A stretch of DNA of 48,364 bases from Gammaproteobacteria bacterium (GTDB taxonomy: Bacteria; Pseudomonadota; Gammaproteobacteria; Xanthomonadales; Wenzhouxiangellaceae): NCBI GenBank assembly GCA_021772985.1, contig JAJFKX010000062.1:1-48364 (forward strand), read 5' to 3'. This document shows, piece after piece, positions 7,448-16,687 of this stretch; the first letter of the stretch is position 1; every line of letters starts with the position of its first letter. Both the position numbers and the translations under genes were made by a program. The notes beneath the pieces were generated by a model. The model saw only the letters and a program-made list of their open reading frames with translations, searched no databases and was not told the DNA's origin.

Positions 7448-8386
7448 GTGGGTCGTTACGCTTTTGAACGCTTTCTGGCGGCTATTCCGACATTATTGCT
7501 GTTAATTACCTTGGCATTTTTTATGATTCGGATCGCACCCGGGGGGCCGTTTGATGGTGAACGCGCACTGCCGCCGGAAATCGAAGCCAACCTGAATCAT
7601 CTGTATCACCTGGATGAATCATTGCCGGTGCAATATGTTCGATATCTTACCCAGATCGCCCGGTTGGATTTTGGCCCGTCATTTCAATACCGGGACTGGA
7701 GTGTCAATGACTTGATTGCCAGCGGGTTCCCGGTTTCGCTGACATTGGGCATGTTGGCCATGCTGCTGGCTATTCTGGTGGGTGGCAGTTTAGGGGTGCA
7801 TGCAGCAGTGCGTCAAAACAAGCTGGGTGATTATGCCACCATGGCGATTGCGATGACCGGAATTTCGATTCCTACCTTTGTACTGGCGCCGTTACTGATT
7901 TTGGTGTTTGCCGTATGGCTGGGCTGGTTGCCGGCAGGTGGCTGGGCCTGGACACCACAAAACATGTTGTTGCCGGTATTAACATTGGCGATGCCTTTGG
8001 TGGCCTATATCGCACGGCTGACTCGGGCCAGCATGATTGAAGTACTGCGCACGCCTTATATTCGCACCGCCAAGGCCAAAGGCTTACCCAAACGGATTAT
8101 TTTATTCCGGCATGCATTAAAGCCTGCGATTTTGCCGGTTATTTCATATCTGGGGCCGGCCGGTGCCGCAGCTATCACCGGTTCGGTGGTAGTCGAACGG
8201 ATTTTTACCATTCCCGGATTGGGGAGCCATTTTGTTGAAGGCGCATTGAATCGTGATTACACCCTGGTGATGGGTGTGGTGATTGTTTATGGCATGTTGA
8301 TCATTGTGCTTAACTTTTTGGTCGACTTGATTTACGCCTTATTGGACCCGCGCATCCGTGCGCAGCAACATGGTACGCACAAATGA
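7448..8386 (+). CDS. oppB: Oligopeptide ABC transporter permease OppB
   Basis: This is one of the two membrane permeases of a peptide importer. The 312 residues match OppB well: an N-terminal anchor (FLAAIPTLLLLITLAFFMIR), the family phrase IAPGGPFDGER, and five further helices. The EAA loop (EVLRTPYIRTAKAKGLPK, about residues 197-214) docks with the ATPases. The GTG at 7448 fits the conserved N-terminal length (OppB is usually about 306). The stop overlaps the ATG of oppC (ATGA). No substrate-binding protein precedes it; the neighbouring gene is the divergent DUF3429. Confidence 0.9.
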   Translation: MGRYAFERFLAAIPTLLLLITLAFFMIRIAPGGPFDGERALPPEIEANLNHLYHLDESLPVQYVRYLTQIARLDFGPSFQYRDWSVNDLIASGFPVSLTLGMLAMLLAILVGGSLGVHAAVRQNKLGDYATMAIAMTGISIPTFVLAPLLILVFAVWLGWLPAGGWAWTPQNMLLPVLTLAMPLVAYIARLTRASMIEVLRTPYIRTAKAKGLPKRIILFRHALKPAILPVISYLGPAGAAAITGSVVVERIFTIPGLGSHFVEGALNRDYTLVMGVVIVYGMLIIVLNFLVDLIYALLDPRIRAQQHGTHK

Positions 8387-9285
8387 GCAGCGTCACGACC
8401 GCTGCACAAGTCAGTAGCAACCGTAAAACCGTGCGAAGTCGATCTTTATGGGCAGATGCCTGGAGACGGTTGTTGCGCAATCGCGCGGCGGTTATTTCGG
8501 GTGTGATATTGGCAGTGCTGACATTGTTGGTGGTTTTTGGACCGTTGATAAGCCCCTGGGATGGAGAACAACCCGATTGGGATTACAGTTACCAGGCGCC
8601 CGGTCTGGACCAGTCGCACTGGTTTGGTACCGATGCTATTGGGCGGGACTTATTTGTGCGTACACTCAGCGGTGGGCGGGTCTCATTGGCGTTGGGTATT
8701 TTGGCAACGTTTGTCAGCCTGGTGATTGGCGTAGCCTATGGTTCAGTGGCCGGCTATTATGGCGGCCGGCTGGACAGTGTAATGATGCGACTGGTGGACA
8801 TTTTGTATGCCATGCCGTTTATGTTTTTCGTGATTTTGCTGATGGTCTTTTTTGGCCGCAATTTCTTTTTGATATTTATCGCTATCGGTGCGGTTAACTG
8901 GTTGGATATGGCTCGAATTGTCCGTGGGCAAACCCTGAGTTTGCGCAACAAGGATTTTGTGCTGGCGGCAGAAACTATCGGCGTGCAGCCGGCGGCTATT
9001 ATCCGTCGGCACATCGTGCCGAATCTGCTGGGGGTAGTTGTGGTATACGTCACGCTGACCATTCCGCAGGTAATTCTGGTCGAATCATTTATGAGTTTTC
9101 TGGGGCTGGGTGTGCAGGAGCCGGCGGCCAGTTGGGGTGCGCTGGTTAATGATGGCGCTCAGGAGATAGAAACCGCCCCGTGGTTGTTGCTGTTTCCGGC
9201 CAGCTTTTTGGCATTGACCTTGTTTTGCTTTAATTTTTTGGGTGATGGTTTGCGTGATGCACTGGATCCCAAGGATCACCTGTAA
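8383..9285 (+). CDS. oppC: Oligopeptide ABC transporter permease OppC
   Basis: This is the second permease of the importer, 300 residues. It has a cytoplasmic N-terminal segment with the OppC_N-type start (DAWRRLLRNRAAVISGVILA). A periplasmic loop carries HWFGTDAIGRDLFVRTLSGGR, the usual OppC/DppC signature. The core helices contain the EAA-type loop RIVRGQTLSLRNKDFVLAAE. It pairs with OppB to form the channel. It overlaps oppB by four bases and abuts oppD directly (TAA then ATG), consistent with a tight operon. Confidence 0.9.
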   Translation: MSSVTTAAQVSSNRKTVRSRSLWADAWRRLLRNRAAVISGVILAVLTLLVVFGPLISPWDGEQPDWDYSYQAPGLDQSHWFGTDAIGRDLFVRTLSGGRVSLALGILATFVSLVIGVAYGSVAGYYGGRLDSVMMRLVDILYAMPFMFFVILLMVFFGRNFFLIFIAIGAVNWLDMARIVRGQTLSLRNKDFVLAAETIGVQPAAIIRRHIVPNLLGVVVVYVTLTIPQVILVESFMSFLGLGVQEPAASWGALVNDGAQEIETAPWLLLFPASFLALTLFCFNFLGDGLRDALDPKDHL

Positions 9286-10299
9286 ATGGGCACCACAAAA
9301 GTTGTCCCGGAAGTGATTGTTAAGCCTGCGTCCAAGCCGTTGCTCGAAGTCAAGGATCTGAATGTTCGGTTCAGCACCCCCGAAGGTGAGGTGCACGCTG
9401 TGAATAGCCTGGATTTCAGTATATCAGCGGGTGAGGTGATGGCCATTGTGGGTGAATCCGGTTCTGGCAAAACCCAGACTTCATTAGCGATTATGGGGTT
9501 GCTGGCTGAGAACGGCATGGCCACCGGGAATGTTTTTTACCATGGTCATGATCTGCTGGCTATGGATCGCAACCAGTTGAACAATATCCGTGGTAGTGAA
9601 ATTGCAATGATATTTCAGGATCCCGGCGCATCTTTGAATCCCTATTTGACTATCGGGACTCAAATGACGGAAGTGCTGGTACGACATCGCGGGATGAACC
9701 AGGCTACAGCCAACGAACGGGCCTGTGAAATGTTGCACCAGGTGCGGCTGACCGATGTAGACCAGCGTCTGCGCCAATATCCGCATGAATTATCCGGTGG
9801 TATGCAACAACGGATAATGATTGCCATGGGTCTGCTGTGTCGGCCACGGTTGTTGATTGCCGATGAGCCTACCACCGCATTGGATGTGACCGTGCAGGCG
9901 GATATTATTCAACTGATGATGGATTTGCGCAGACAGTACGACACTGCCATTTTATTGATTACACATGATCTGGGCGTGGTGGCGGGACTGGCGGATACCG
10001 TGGCGGTGATCTATGCCGGTCAGATGATGGAATATGCGCCGGTCAGGGATTTATATTATCGACCGCAGCACCCTTACAGTCATGGGTTGGTGAATTCTGT
10101 GCCACGCCTGGATCAGCGTGGCGATCAGGTATTGCGAGCTATTCCCGGCAACCCGCCAAATTTGCTGGATATGCCATCAGGTTGCCCGTTCCGTGATCGT
10201 TGCGAGTTTGCCTATAGTGATTGCACTGCTTATCCATTGCTGCGCACCGGCCGCCAGGACTCACTGGTCAGGTGTCATTTGGATGGCTTGCCGGAATGA
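9286..10299 (+). CDS. oppD: Oligopeptide ABC transporter ATPase OppD
   Basis: This 337-residue ATPase energises peptide import. It has Walker A GESGSGKT (residues 56-63), the Q-loop FQDPGASLNPY, the ABC signature LSGGMQQR, Walker B LLIADEPT and the switch histidine LLITHD. The C-terminal oligopeptide/dipeptide domain carries four cysteines (GCPFRDRC, then a Cys after DSDC-like spacing and a terminal Cys). In related Dpp/Opp ATPases such cysteines bind an iron-sulfur cluster. It starts immediately after the oppC stop and lies nine bases before oppF. Confidence 0.92.
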   Translation: MGTTKVVPEVIVKPASKPLLEVKDLNVRFSTPEGEVHAVNSLDFSISAGEVMAIVGESGSGKTQTSLAIMGLLAENGMATGNVFYHGHDLLAMDRNQLNNIRGSEIAMIFQDPGASLNPYLTIGTQMTEVLVRHRGMNQATANERACEMLHQVRLTDVDQRLRQYPHELSGGMQQRIMIAMGLLCRPRLLIADEPTTALDVTVQADIIQLMMDLRRQYDTAILLITHDLGVVAGLADTVAVIYAGQMMEYAPVRDLYYRPQHPYSHGLVNSVPRLDQRGDQVLRAIPGNPPNLLDMPSGCPFRDRCEFAYSDCTAYPLLRTGRQDSLVRCHLDGLPE

Positions 10300-10308
10300 T
10301 GTCTGAGC

Positions 10309-11379
10309 ATGGATAAATCTGCTGCCCAGAGTAAACCTACCAGCACCATTGTTATCCAGCCGGTATTGACGGTTGAGCAGGTCAGTTATCAGTATCAAAT
10401 CAGCAGTGGAGACTGGTTGCATCGCAAACAGCTTTCCTTACAGGCTTTGCAGCAGGTCAGCTTTGATTTGCACCGGGGTGAGACACTGGGTGTGGTGGGT
10501 GAATCCGGTTCTGGTAAATCCACTTTGGCACGGATAGTGCTGGGCTTGCTGCGGCCCGACCATGGACGGGTGTGCTGGCGTGGAGAAGTATTGCACGAAC
10601 TGGATGCGGAAAAACTGCGCAGTAAGCGCAAGGAACTGCAACTGGTATTTCAAGATCCGCAGGCAGCGCTTAACCCACGTATGACCATTGGTGAAATTCT
10701 GGCAGAACCGTTGAACACTTTTTACCCTAAAATGGCCACCCTGCAGGTGCGTGAGCGAGTCCGGGGCATGCTCAAAATGGTTGGTATTTTACCCAATCAA
10801 GTGAACCGTTATGCGCATGAATTTTCCGGTGGGCAATGCCAGCGCATCGGGATAGCCAGGGCCTTGATATTAAATCCGCGCTTGTTGGTTTGTGATGAGC
10901 CGGTTTCTGCCTTGGATGTATCCATTCAGGCACAGATTATTCAGCTGCTGCAGGACTTGCAACGCAAACTGCAACTGTCAATGATCTTTATCGCGCATGA
11001 TCTGAGTGTGGTGCGCTATATCAGTGACCGGGTACTGGTGATGTATTTAGGTCAGGTTATGGAGCTGGCCAGTTGTGATGATTTATATGCAAAACCATTA
11101 CACCCCTACACTAGAGCATTGATTCAATCGGTGCCGATACCCGATCCGGATTTGGAACATGCGCATACTGAACGGGGATTACGGGGCGAGCCGCCATCGC
11201 CACTCAACCCACCAGTTGGTTGTCCATTCAGTACCCGCTGTCCATATGCGGTGGAGCGCTGCCATCAAGAGAAACCGCTATTGCGCCCATATGCCGAACG
11301 CTTGATCACCTGTCATCGGGTGGAGGAGTTGGCGGATGAATTTTCTACCTCGACAGTGCGCCCGTCAGCACAAGCATAG
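10309..11379 (+). CDS. oppF: Oligopeptide ABC transporter ATPase OppF
   Basis: This second ATPase of the importer, 356 residues, would pair with OppD in a heterodimer. It has Walker A GESGSGKS, the signature FSGGQCQR, Walker B LLVCDEPVSALD and the switch region MIFIAHDLS. Its C-terminal domain also has four cysteines in the CPFSTRC-type arrangement. The N-terminal 30 residues are longer than usual for OppF. It is the last opp gene; a separate lipoprotein gene follows after a candidate promoter. No oppA is present on either side. Confidence 0.92.
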   Translation: MDKSAAQSKPTSTIVIQPVLTVEQVSYQYQISSGDWLHRKQLSLQALQQVSFDLHRGETLGVVGESGSGKSTLARIVLGLLRPDHGRVCWRGEVLHELDAEKLRSKRKELQLVFQDPQAALNPRMTIGEILAEPLNTFYPKMATLQVRERVRGMLKMVGILPNQVNRYAHEFSGGQCQRIGIARALILNPRLLVCDEPVSALDVSIQAQIIQLLQDLQRKLQLSMIFIAHDLSVVRYISDRVLVMYLGQVMELASCDDLYAKPLHPYTRALIQSVPIPDPDLEHAHTERGLRGEPPSPLNPPVGCPFSTRCPYAVERCHQEKPLLRPYAERLITCHRVEELADEFSTSTVRPSAQA

Positions 11380-11388
11380 GGCGGTCGC

Positions 11389-11394
11389 TATAAT
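11389..11394 (+). promoter_or_regulatory. Candidate -10 element for the small lipoprotein gene
   Basis: A perfect TATAAT lies ten bases after the oppF stop and about 40 bases before the lipoprotein start. The sequence 17 bases upstream (CAGCAC) is a poor -35, so the assignment is tentative. Confidence 0.35.
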
Positions 11395-11433
11395 GTGACG
11401 GTTTGTAATTAATTGAGCAGGATAAAACAACCA

Positions 11434-12000
11434 GTGAAACGAACTATTTGGCTATTAATGTCAGCTGCCATATTGATGGCCGGCTGCGGCAAAAGTAACA
11501 ATCTGCTGGAGACCCAGCGTCAGGTCGCAAGGGGCATTGTGGTCGGTATGACCATAGATGCTATCCAGCTCAGTGCATTTGAAAATATCTATGCGAATGA
11601 ACTGCGTACCGAAGGTGATGTAGTTTGTTTGGTGGCCACCGGCTTGCCGGATTTGAACCAAGGTATAACTTCTGCGACGCTGTTGATTGCTGCCTCTTCA
11701 GCCAATGCCAGCACTATCATTGTTAACCGGATGGTGCCGGTTAGTGTGCGTGGCGATTCTGCTGGTAATCTGAGTGATTTTATTGAGGCTATTACACCTT
11801 TGCAGAGAGTACCGGGCAACGAGGCATTGATCGAAAGCCGTGCCTTCAGTGCGGATAGCGGTGAACTGTTATGGAGTGGTTGGTCACAGCCGGTTAACCC
11901 ACGCGGCCGATTGAAAGATCTTGCCCGTGAAGCACAACGGCTGGCTGATGACTTGGCCGGTGACGATGTGATTAAGCCGGTTGTGATTGAGGCAATCTGA
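11434..12000 (+). CDS. Small outer-membrane lipoprotein of unknown function
   Basis: The protein begins MKRTIWLLMSAAILMAGCGK, a lipoprotein signal with lipobox MAGC. The mature part is about 170 residues, hydrophilic and without repeats. The GTG at 11434 places the signal peptide correctly and has AGCAGGA about 12 bases upstream. A TTG seven codons earlier would add an unneeded basic extension. The residue after the cysteine is Gly, so outer-membrane sorting is expected. It resembles in style the DUF3313-type lipoproteins, but I cannot confirm membership. It lies 54 bp downstream of oppF and may have its own promoter. Confidence 0.6.
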   Translation: MKRTIWLLMSAAILMAGCGKSNNLLETQRQVARGIVVGMTIDAIQLSAFENIYANELRTEGDVVCLVATGLPDLNQGITSATLLIAASSANASTIIVNRMVPVSVRGDSAGNLSDFIEAITPLQRVPGNEALIESRAFSADSGELLWSGWSQPVNPRGRLKDLAREAQRLADDLAGDDVIKPVVIEAI

Positions 12001-12244
12001 TACGGATATTGCATTTGGTCGGTTGATAAGTATGCGCTCAACGGTACTTGTTGGTGGTGCATTGATTTAGATCTGCTGTGATCCGACTGGAGCCCGTTCA
12101 AACAGTTGTTGGTCTAAAGCAGCATAATTGATAGCCGTTGTATGCAGGTTTACCGGAGCATTGGTTCGGTAACTGGTACAATACAGTCTATCTGTTTATT
12201 TCCAATCCTGACAGCATTGTTGCTGCATACTTATAGGTTTCCCG

Positions 12245-13942
12245 ATGTCTTCTGACAAAATTCGATTTGACCAATTCGGGCTTGCGCCTGAATTGCTGGT
12301 TATGCTGCAAGAACTTGGCTATGAATCACCATCACCGATTCAGGCCGCCACTATTCCTGATCTGATGAAGGGCCGGGATGTCGTCGGCCAGGCACAAACA
12401 GGCACCGGGAAAACTGCAGCTTTTGCATTACCGCTGCTGACTCGTCTTGATGTGGCGGATAAATATCCTCAAGTGCTGGTGTTAACCCCTACACGGGAAT
12501 TGGCGATCCAGGTGGCAGAAGCATTCCAACGTTACGCAGCTAAAATTAAAGGGTTTCATGTGCTGCCGATTTATGGTGGGCAAGGTTATGCCAGCCAGCT
12601 TAAGCAGTTGAAACGTGGGCCACAGGTGATTGTGGGTACCCCAGGTCGGGTGATGGATCATATGCGGCGTAAAACCCTGGATTTGAGCCGATTATCAGCA
12701 TTGGTTCTGGATGAAGCCGACGAAATGCTTAAGATGGGTTTTATTGATGATGTTGAATGGATTCTGGAACAGACACCCAAGTCACGTCAGATAGCTTTGT
12801 TTTCAGCGACCATGCCGGATGAAATTCGACGTATTGCACAACAGCACCTGAATAATCCCAGCGAAATCACCATCAAGGTCAAAACAGCCACCGCAGAGAC
12901 CATTAATCAACGCTATTGGCTGGTGCAGGGGGTGCATAAACTGGATGCCTTGACGCGTATTTTGGAAACTGAAGAATTTGATGGCATGATCATTTTTGTC
13001 AGGACCCGTATCGCTACCAACGAACTGGCTGAAAAGTTACAGGCGCGCGGCTATGCCAGCAGCGCCTTAAACGGTGACATTGCTCAGGACCAGCGAGAGC
13101 GAACTGTGAACCGCTTGAAACAAGGCAAGCTCGATATTCTGGTGGCTACCGATGTGGCCGCCCGTGGTTTGGATGTTGAACGTGTCAGCCATGTGATTAA
13201 TTACGATATTCCCTATGACACCGAGGCTTATATTCACCGTATTGGCCGTACCGGGCGCGCCGGACGCAGTGGTGAAGCAATATTATTTGTTGCGCCTCGG
13301 GAGCGGCGTTTGTTGCGTGCGATTGAAAAAGCTACCCGTAAACCGATTGAATTGATGCAACTGCCACCGGCATCCATGGTTAATGACCAGCGCATCGCGC
13401 AATTCAAGCAACGTATCACCAGTACTTTAGAAACTCAGAATGTGAGTTTTTTCGAACAGCTGATAGAACAATATCATGAGCAGACTGAAACGCCTTATCA
13501 CCAGGTTGCTGCTGCACTGGCGCAGTTGGTACAAGGTGACACGCCGCTGTTAATTAAGGATATACCAGTCAGACCTGAACGAGATAAACAGCGTTCAAGA
13601 GCTGAAAGAACAGGGGCAGGCAAAAAACGGGGTCAGGACATACCTGAACAGGATTTGGAACGTTATCGATTGGATGTTGGAGAAAACCAGGGCGCTAAAC
13701 CCGGGCACATTGTTGGCGCCATTGCCAACGAAGCGGATCTGGACAGCCGTTATATCGGCCAGATTAAAATCTTCGATGATTACAGTACCGTGGACTTGCC
13801 CAAAGGCATGCCCAAGGAAATTTTCCAGATATTGAAAAAGACCCGGGTTGCTGGCCGCCAGTTGAACTTATCACCACTATCCGAGCAGCGTAAAAAGAGC
13901 CATCCGAAGCGTCACAAAAAATCGAATAAGCCGCGTAAATAA
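12245..13942 (+). CDS. deaD: DEAD-box ATP-dependent RNA helicase DeaD/CsdA
   Basis: This 565-residue helicase remodels RNA in ribosome assembly and cold adaptation. Motifs appear in order: Q motif (F-x-Q-F-G near residues 8-12 and SPIQ), motif I AQTGTGKT (50-57), Ia PTRELAIQ, II DEADEM, III SAT, V ARGLDVERV and VI HRIGRTGRAG. The C-terminal part (about 470-545) is a DbpA-type RNA-binding domain, with GHIVGAIANEADLDSRYIGQ. The tail is strongly basic (KKSHPKRHKKSNKPRK). The combination of domains and the 565 length fit DeaD rather than RhlE or SrmB. It appears monocistronic. Confidence 0.93.
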   Translation: MSSDKIRFDQFGLAPELLVMLQELGYESPSPIQAATIPDLMKGRDVVGQAQTGTGKTAAFALPLLTRLDVADKYPQVLVLTPTRELAIQVAEAFQRYAAKIKGFHVLPIYGGQGYASQLKQLKRGPQVIVGTPGRVMDHMRRKTLDLSRLSALVLDEADEMLKMGFIDDVEWILEQTPKSRQIALFSATMPDEIRRIAQQHLNNPSEITIKVKTATAETINQRYWLVQGVHKLDALTRILETEEFDGMIIFVRTRIATNELAEKLQARGYASSALNGDIAQDQRERTVNRLKQGKLDILVATDVAARGLDVERVSHVINYDIPYDTEAYIHRIGRTGRAGRSGEAILFVAPRERRLLRAIEKATRKPIELMQLPPASMVNDQRIAQFKQRITSTLETQNVSFFEQLIEQYHEQTETPYHQVAAALAQLVQGDTPLLIKDIPVRPERDKQRSRAERTGAGKKRGQDIPEQDLERYRLDVGENQGAKPGHIVGAIANEADLDSRYIGQIKIFDDYSTVDLPKGMPKEIFQILKKTRVAGRQLNLSPLSEQRKKSHPKRHKKSNKPRK

Positions 13943-14070
13943 GATCAACCTTGTAGTTGTCTGGTCATAACCAGCGACTTGCATCTGGTGCCTATTGATT
14001 ATTGGAGCGCCATTGGATGATCTGTTAAAAAGCCCAAACCGATATTATTTTATAAGCGAAGGAGAAGCCA

Positions 14071-14682
14071 ATGTATCGAGTATACGGCGATATGCTGTCG
14101 GGCAACTGCTACAAAATTAAATTACTGCTGCGTTTTCTGAGCATTGAACATGAGTGGCGGCATGTGGATATTCTGGCCAAAGAAACTCATTCGCCTGAGT
14201 TTATAGCGATCAACAGCAATGCCAAAATTCCTGTACTGAAAATCAATGATGCCGAATATTTGTCTGAGTCAAATGCAATCCTGAACTATCTGGCAGAGGG
14301 TTCCGTGTATTTGCCTGCTTCCGGTCTTGCCAGAGCCAGGGTGTTGCAGTGGCAGTTTTTTGAACAGTACAGCCATGAACCATATATTGCGGTTGCCCGT
14401 TTTATCAATAAGTTTCTTGGCTTGCCTGCTGACAGGGAGCAGGAATATCAATCCAAACAGGCAGATGGTCACAAAGCGTTAGCAATTATGGAGCGACAGC
14501 TAGGTGATACCCGGTTTCTGATAGGTGATTCACCAAGCATTGCTGATATATCGCTGTATGCGTATACCCATGTTGCGGATGAAGGCGGCTTCTGCCTGAA
14601 TGAGTATCCACATATTGTCAGTTGGTGCAGTTACATTGAAGCCCTTCCCAACTATGTCTCAATGGCCAGGGAAAATGCTTAG
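14071..14682 (+). CDS. Glutathione S-transferase family protein
   Basis: This 203-residue protein has a thioredoxin-like N-terminal domain: VYGDMLSGNCYKIKLLLRFL, with Ser/Asn near residue 10-12 as possible glutathione-activating residues. It also has the cis-Pro and gamma-glutamyl contact IPVLKI followed by YLSESNAIL. A helical C-terminal domain follows, with the N-capping motif SIADISLYAY. Members conjugate or reduce substrates with glutathione in the cytoplasm; the substrate here is not evident. A strong AGGAG lies about eight bases before the ATG. Confidence 0.88.
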   Translation: MYRVYGDMLSGNCYKIKLLLRFLSIEHEWRHVDILAKETHSPEFIAINSNAKIPVLKINDAEYLSESNAILNYLAEGSVYLPASGLARARVLQWQFFEQYSHEPYIAVARFINKFLGLPADREQEYQSKQADGHKALAIMERQLGDTRFLIGDSPSIADISLYAYTHVADEGGFCLNEYPHIVSWCSYIEALPNYVSMARENA

Positions 14683-15479
14683 CATGCTCGAATATATGCA
14701 CACATTGTGATGTGCCTATATAGAAAAGCTTCTGCCTGAAGAGAAATATTATTTTGAGGATAGCTTGAGAGGGCGAGATTATTATGGACTCAGCGGGCTA
14801 AAGCGCCGTCAGAGCATGCTGTTCCATCAGCAGGCCCGAACGGCTTTGATATATGACCATGAACGCTAGAGCTGAAACAACAATCGCTGAAGTTGCCGCG
14901 AACGCCCTTGTTGGATGCAATAAATTATTCCTTAACTTTTACCGCCATACTGATCTTATATCAATATCTGGCTGATGCTCTTGCTTGAGGAGCCCATGCT
15001 TCACTGCACAAGCCAACTCAAACCCAGCCAGCAATCTGCATCCTGCAGATATGCCTCTTCGAAGTTGGCGGCCGAGTAGGGATCAAGATTATCGCGTATG
15101 TAAGTGTCTATACGTATTTGCTGATCTTCGTTAGCCATGACCAATCTCAATTAAAAATGAGATCCATCTCTATTTGCTATCCGTGTATTTACTACTATGC
15201 AATCAGTCCGCGAATTCTCTCACTATATTGATTATTTATATGCTCGGATTGGGGGTTTTTATAGCCAACCATTTGATATCAATATAAAAATTGTCATTCA
15301 TTTTTTCTTCTGATCTAATATGGCGGGTATGCACATTTTGCACACTGGATTATTCGGTCAGCTGAGGTTGTCATCACTCCAGGCAGTACGGGTCTGAATT
15401 TAAAACCGTTGGCTACTTATGGGGGAAGTGAAGTTTTTTAAACACAACAAACACCGCAAATCGGTTTGTCAGAATAGGA
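14683..15479. other. Gene-poor 797-bp stretch with decayed sequence
   Basis: There is no full gene here. The only recognisable item is the short leftward frame at 15001-15138. Several other short frames on both strands have stops every 20-40 codons and no family resemblance. The stretch has the look of eroded coding DNA. No terminator with a T-run was seen downstream of the glutathione transferase. Confidence 0.55.
15001..15138 (-). CDS. 45-codon ORF resembling the N-terminus of an anti-sigma-type protein
   Basis: The frame starts MANEDQQIRIDTYIRDNLD and continues with SAANFEEAYLQDADCW, ending in TGA after 45 codons. The pattern of a short acidic start, IDxYIRxxL, then FEExxLQD is like the first helix pair of zinc-less anti-sigma factors that accompany ECF sigma factors. 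No sigma factor gene is nearby and the rest of such a protein is missing. It is probably the head of a truncated gene. No convincing ribosome-binding site is seen. Confidence 0.35.
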   Translation of the reverse strand: MANEDQQIRIDTYIRDNLDPYSAANFEEAYLQDADCWLGLSWLVQ

Positions 15480-16373
15480 CTAACTTGTAAGATGTTGATT
15501 AAAAAATGCCACCGTCCGCGACCATGCCAGGGATGCTGCTGTTTCGTCGAAGCGCCCCGTTGAATCATTATGAAAACCATGATTCGCAGCAGGGTAAACA
15601 TAGGCCTGATAGTTAGCATTAATGGCTTTTAGTGCTTCTTCATAAGCCGGCCAACTGGCATTAACACGCTGGTCCAGTTCACCGAACTGCAACATCAGTG
15701 GACATTGAATCTGTGGAATTAAATCTGCACTGGCCGACGTGCCATAGAAGGGAACAGCGGCGTCTATAACTGTTGGAATAGTAGCCGCCAGCATGTTGCT
15801 GATATAACCACCAAAACAAAAACCAACCACACCCAACTTACCGCTGCTTAATTCATGGTGTTTAAGAAAGTATGCTGCAGCGATAAAATCCTGTTCGATC
15901 TTGTCTCGATCCAAAGACCGCTGCAGGCTGCGGCCATCATCATCATTGCCGGGGTAACCACCGACTGGATGCAGGGCGTCGGGGGCAAACGCCACAAAAC
16001 CTGCTTTGGCCAACCGTCGGGCAACATCTTTGATGTACGGGTTGAGTCCGCGATTTTCGTGAACCACCAGGACACTTGGGCCTTTGCCTTCCAGCGCACG
16101 CGGGGTGACTAGATAACCCCGGCCTTCGGCATGTCCATTTGGAGATTCAAACAACTGGAAACTGGCTTTAATTTCCGGGTCGTTGAAAGAAACCTGCTCG
16201 GCTAATGCATAGTCAGGCAGCAATACGCCAGTGCCAAAACCAGCCAAAGCGCCGCCAATACCCAAGCTGGCCAGACGTGCCAGAAATGTACGCCGGTCAA
16301 TATCGCCATGTGCGTATTGGTCGTACCAGTCGAAGGCCTCCTGGGGGATTTGATTGGGCTGGTTGCTGGACAT
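15480..16373 (-). CDS. Dienelactone hydrolase family protein with Tat-type leader
   Basis: This 297-residue alpha/beta-hydrolase has the DLH catalytic triad. The Cys nucleophile lies in VGFCFGGY. Asp is in GELDQRVNAS and His in NHGFHND. The N-terminus carries DRRTFLARLASLGIGGAL (residues 26-43), a twin-arginine signal with a hydrophobic stretch, so the enzyme is probably exported folded. Fusion of a Tat leader to DLH with the same layout is known from proteobacterial genomes. GGAG lies about six bases before the ATG. The real substrate is unknown; the family hydrolyses cyclic esters. It is monocistronic. Confidence 0.87.
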   Translation of the reverse strand: MSSNQPNQIPQEAFDWYDQYAHGDIDRRTFLARLASLGIGGALAGFGTGVLLPDYALAEQVSFNDPEIKASFQLFESPNGHAEGRGYLVTPRALEGKGPSVLVVHENRGLNPYIKDVARRLAKAGFVAFAPDALHPVGGYPGNDDDGRSLQRSLDRDKIEQDFIAAAYFLKHHELSSGKLGVVGFCFGGYISNMLAATIPTVIDAAVPFYGTSASADLIPQIQCPLMLQFGELDQRVNASWPAYEEALKAINANYQAYVYPAANHGFHNDSTGRFDETAASLAWSRTVAFFNQHLTS

Positions 16374-16434
16374 ACCGATCTCCGCAGTTGGTGTTTAGAG
16401 CGAGTTATCATCGTAGCAGATGAATGCCTCAATT

Positions 16435-16502
16435 GTAGGAGCGGATTTTATCTGCGATCAACGCACCTATACAGTGCAATCGCGGATAAAATTCGCTCCT
16501 AC
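16435..16502. repeat. REP-type inverted pair (BIME-like), copy 1
   Basis: The left arm, 16435-16457, begins GTAGGAGCGGATTTTATC and ends TGCGA. The right arm, 16480-16502, is its near-perfect reverse complement (TCGCGGATAAAATTCGCT then CCTAC). The arms carry the GTAG tetranucleotide next to an imperfect palindrome, which is the hallmark of REP sequences acted on by RAYT enzymes. A near-identical pair lies at 18901-18971. Confidence 0.8.
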
Positions 16503-16669
16503 GGTTATTCGTCATCTACATTTTCATAACCATCCACAAACAAGCTGATTGGGTTGGTATCTGTACCGTCACTTGTGGACCAGATTCAACCTGCAAGCTG
16601 AACCAGGGTAAGTTACCATCTTAACAACGGCGCGTTGTGCCGGCCAGTATTAACGGCGATTGTGATTTG

Positions 16670-16687
16670 AACCTGTCGTTACAGGTT
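16670..16687. promoter_or_regulatory. Palindrome upstream of the membrane-bound regulator
   Basis: AACCTGT and ACAGGTT form perfect seven-base arms around CGTT. No T-run follows, so it is not a terminator. It lies 213 bp upstream of the regulator start and could be an operator; the binding protein is unknown. Confidence 0.35.

Noticed and set aside
12770-12785. AGACACCCAAGTCAC inside deaD as a further copy of the junction motif
   Set aside because: It lies within a conserved part of an intact helicase gene (QTPKSRQ) and there is no change in coding content around it; chance match.
14684-14720. Imperfect inverted repeat (GCACA/TGTGC) after the glutathione transferase as a terminator
   Set aside because: It has short arms with mismatches and no T-run.
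14832-14975. Forward frame starting ATGACCATGAACGCTAGAGC as a small gene
   Set aside because: Fewer than 45 codons, no ribosome-binding site and no resemblance to a known small protein.
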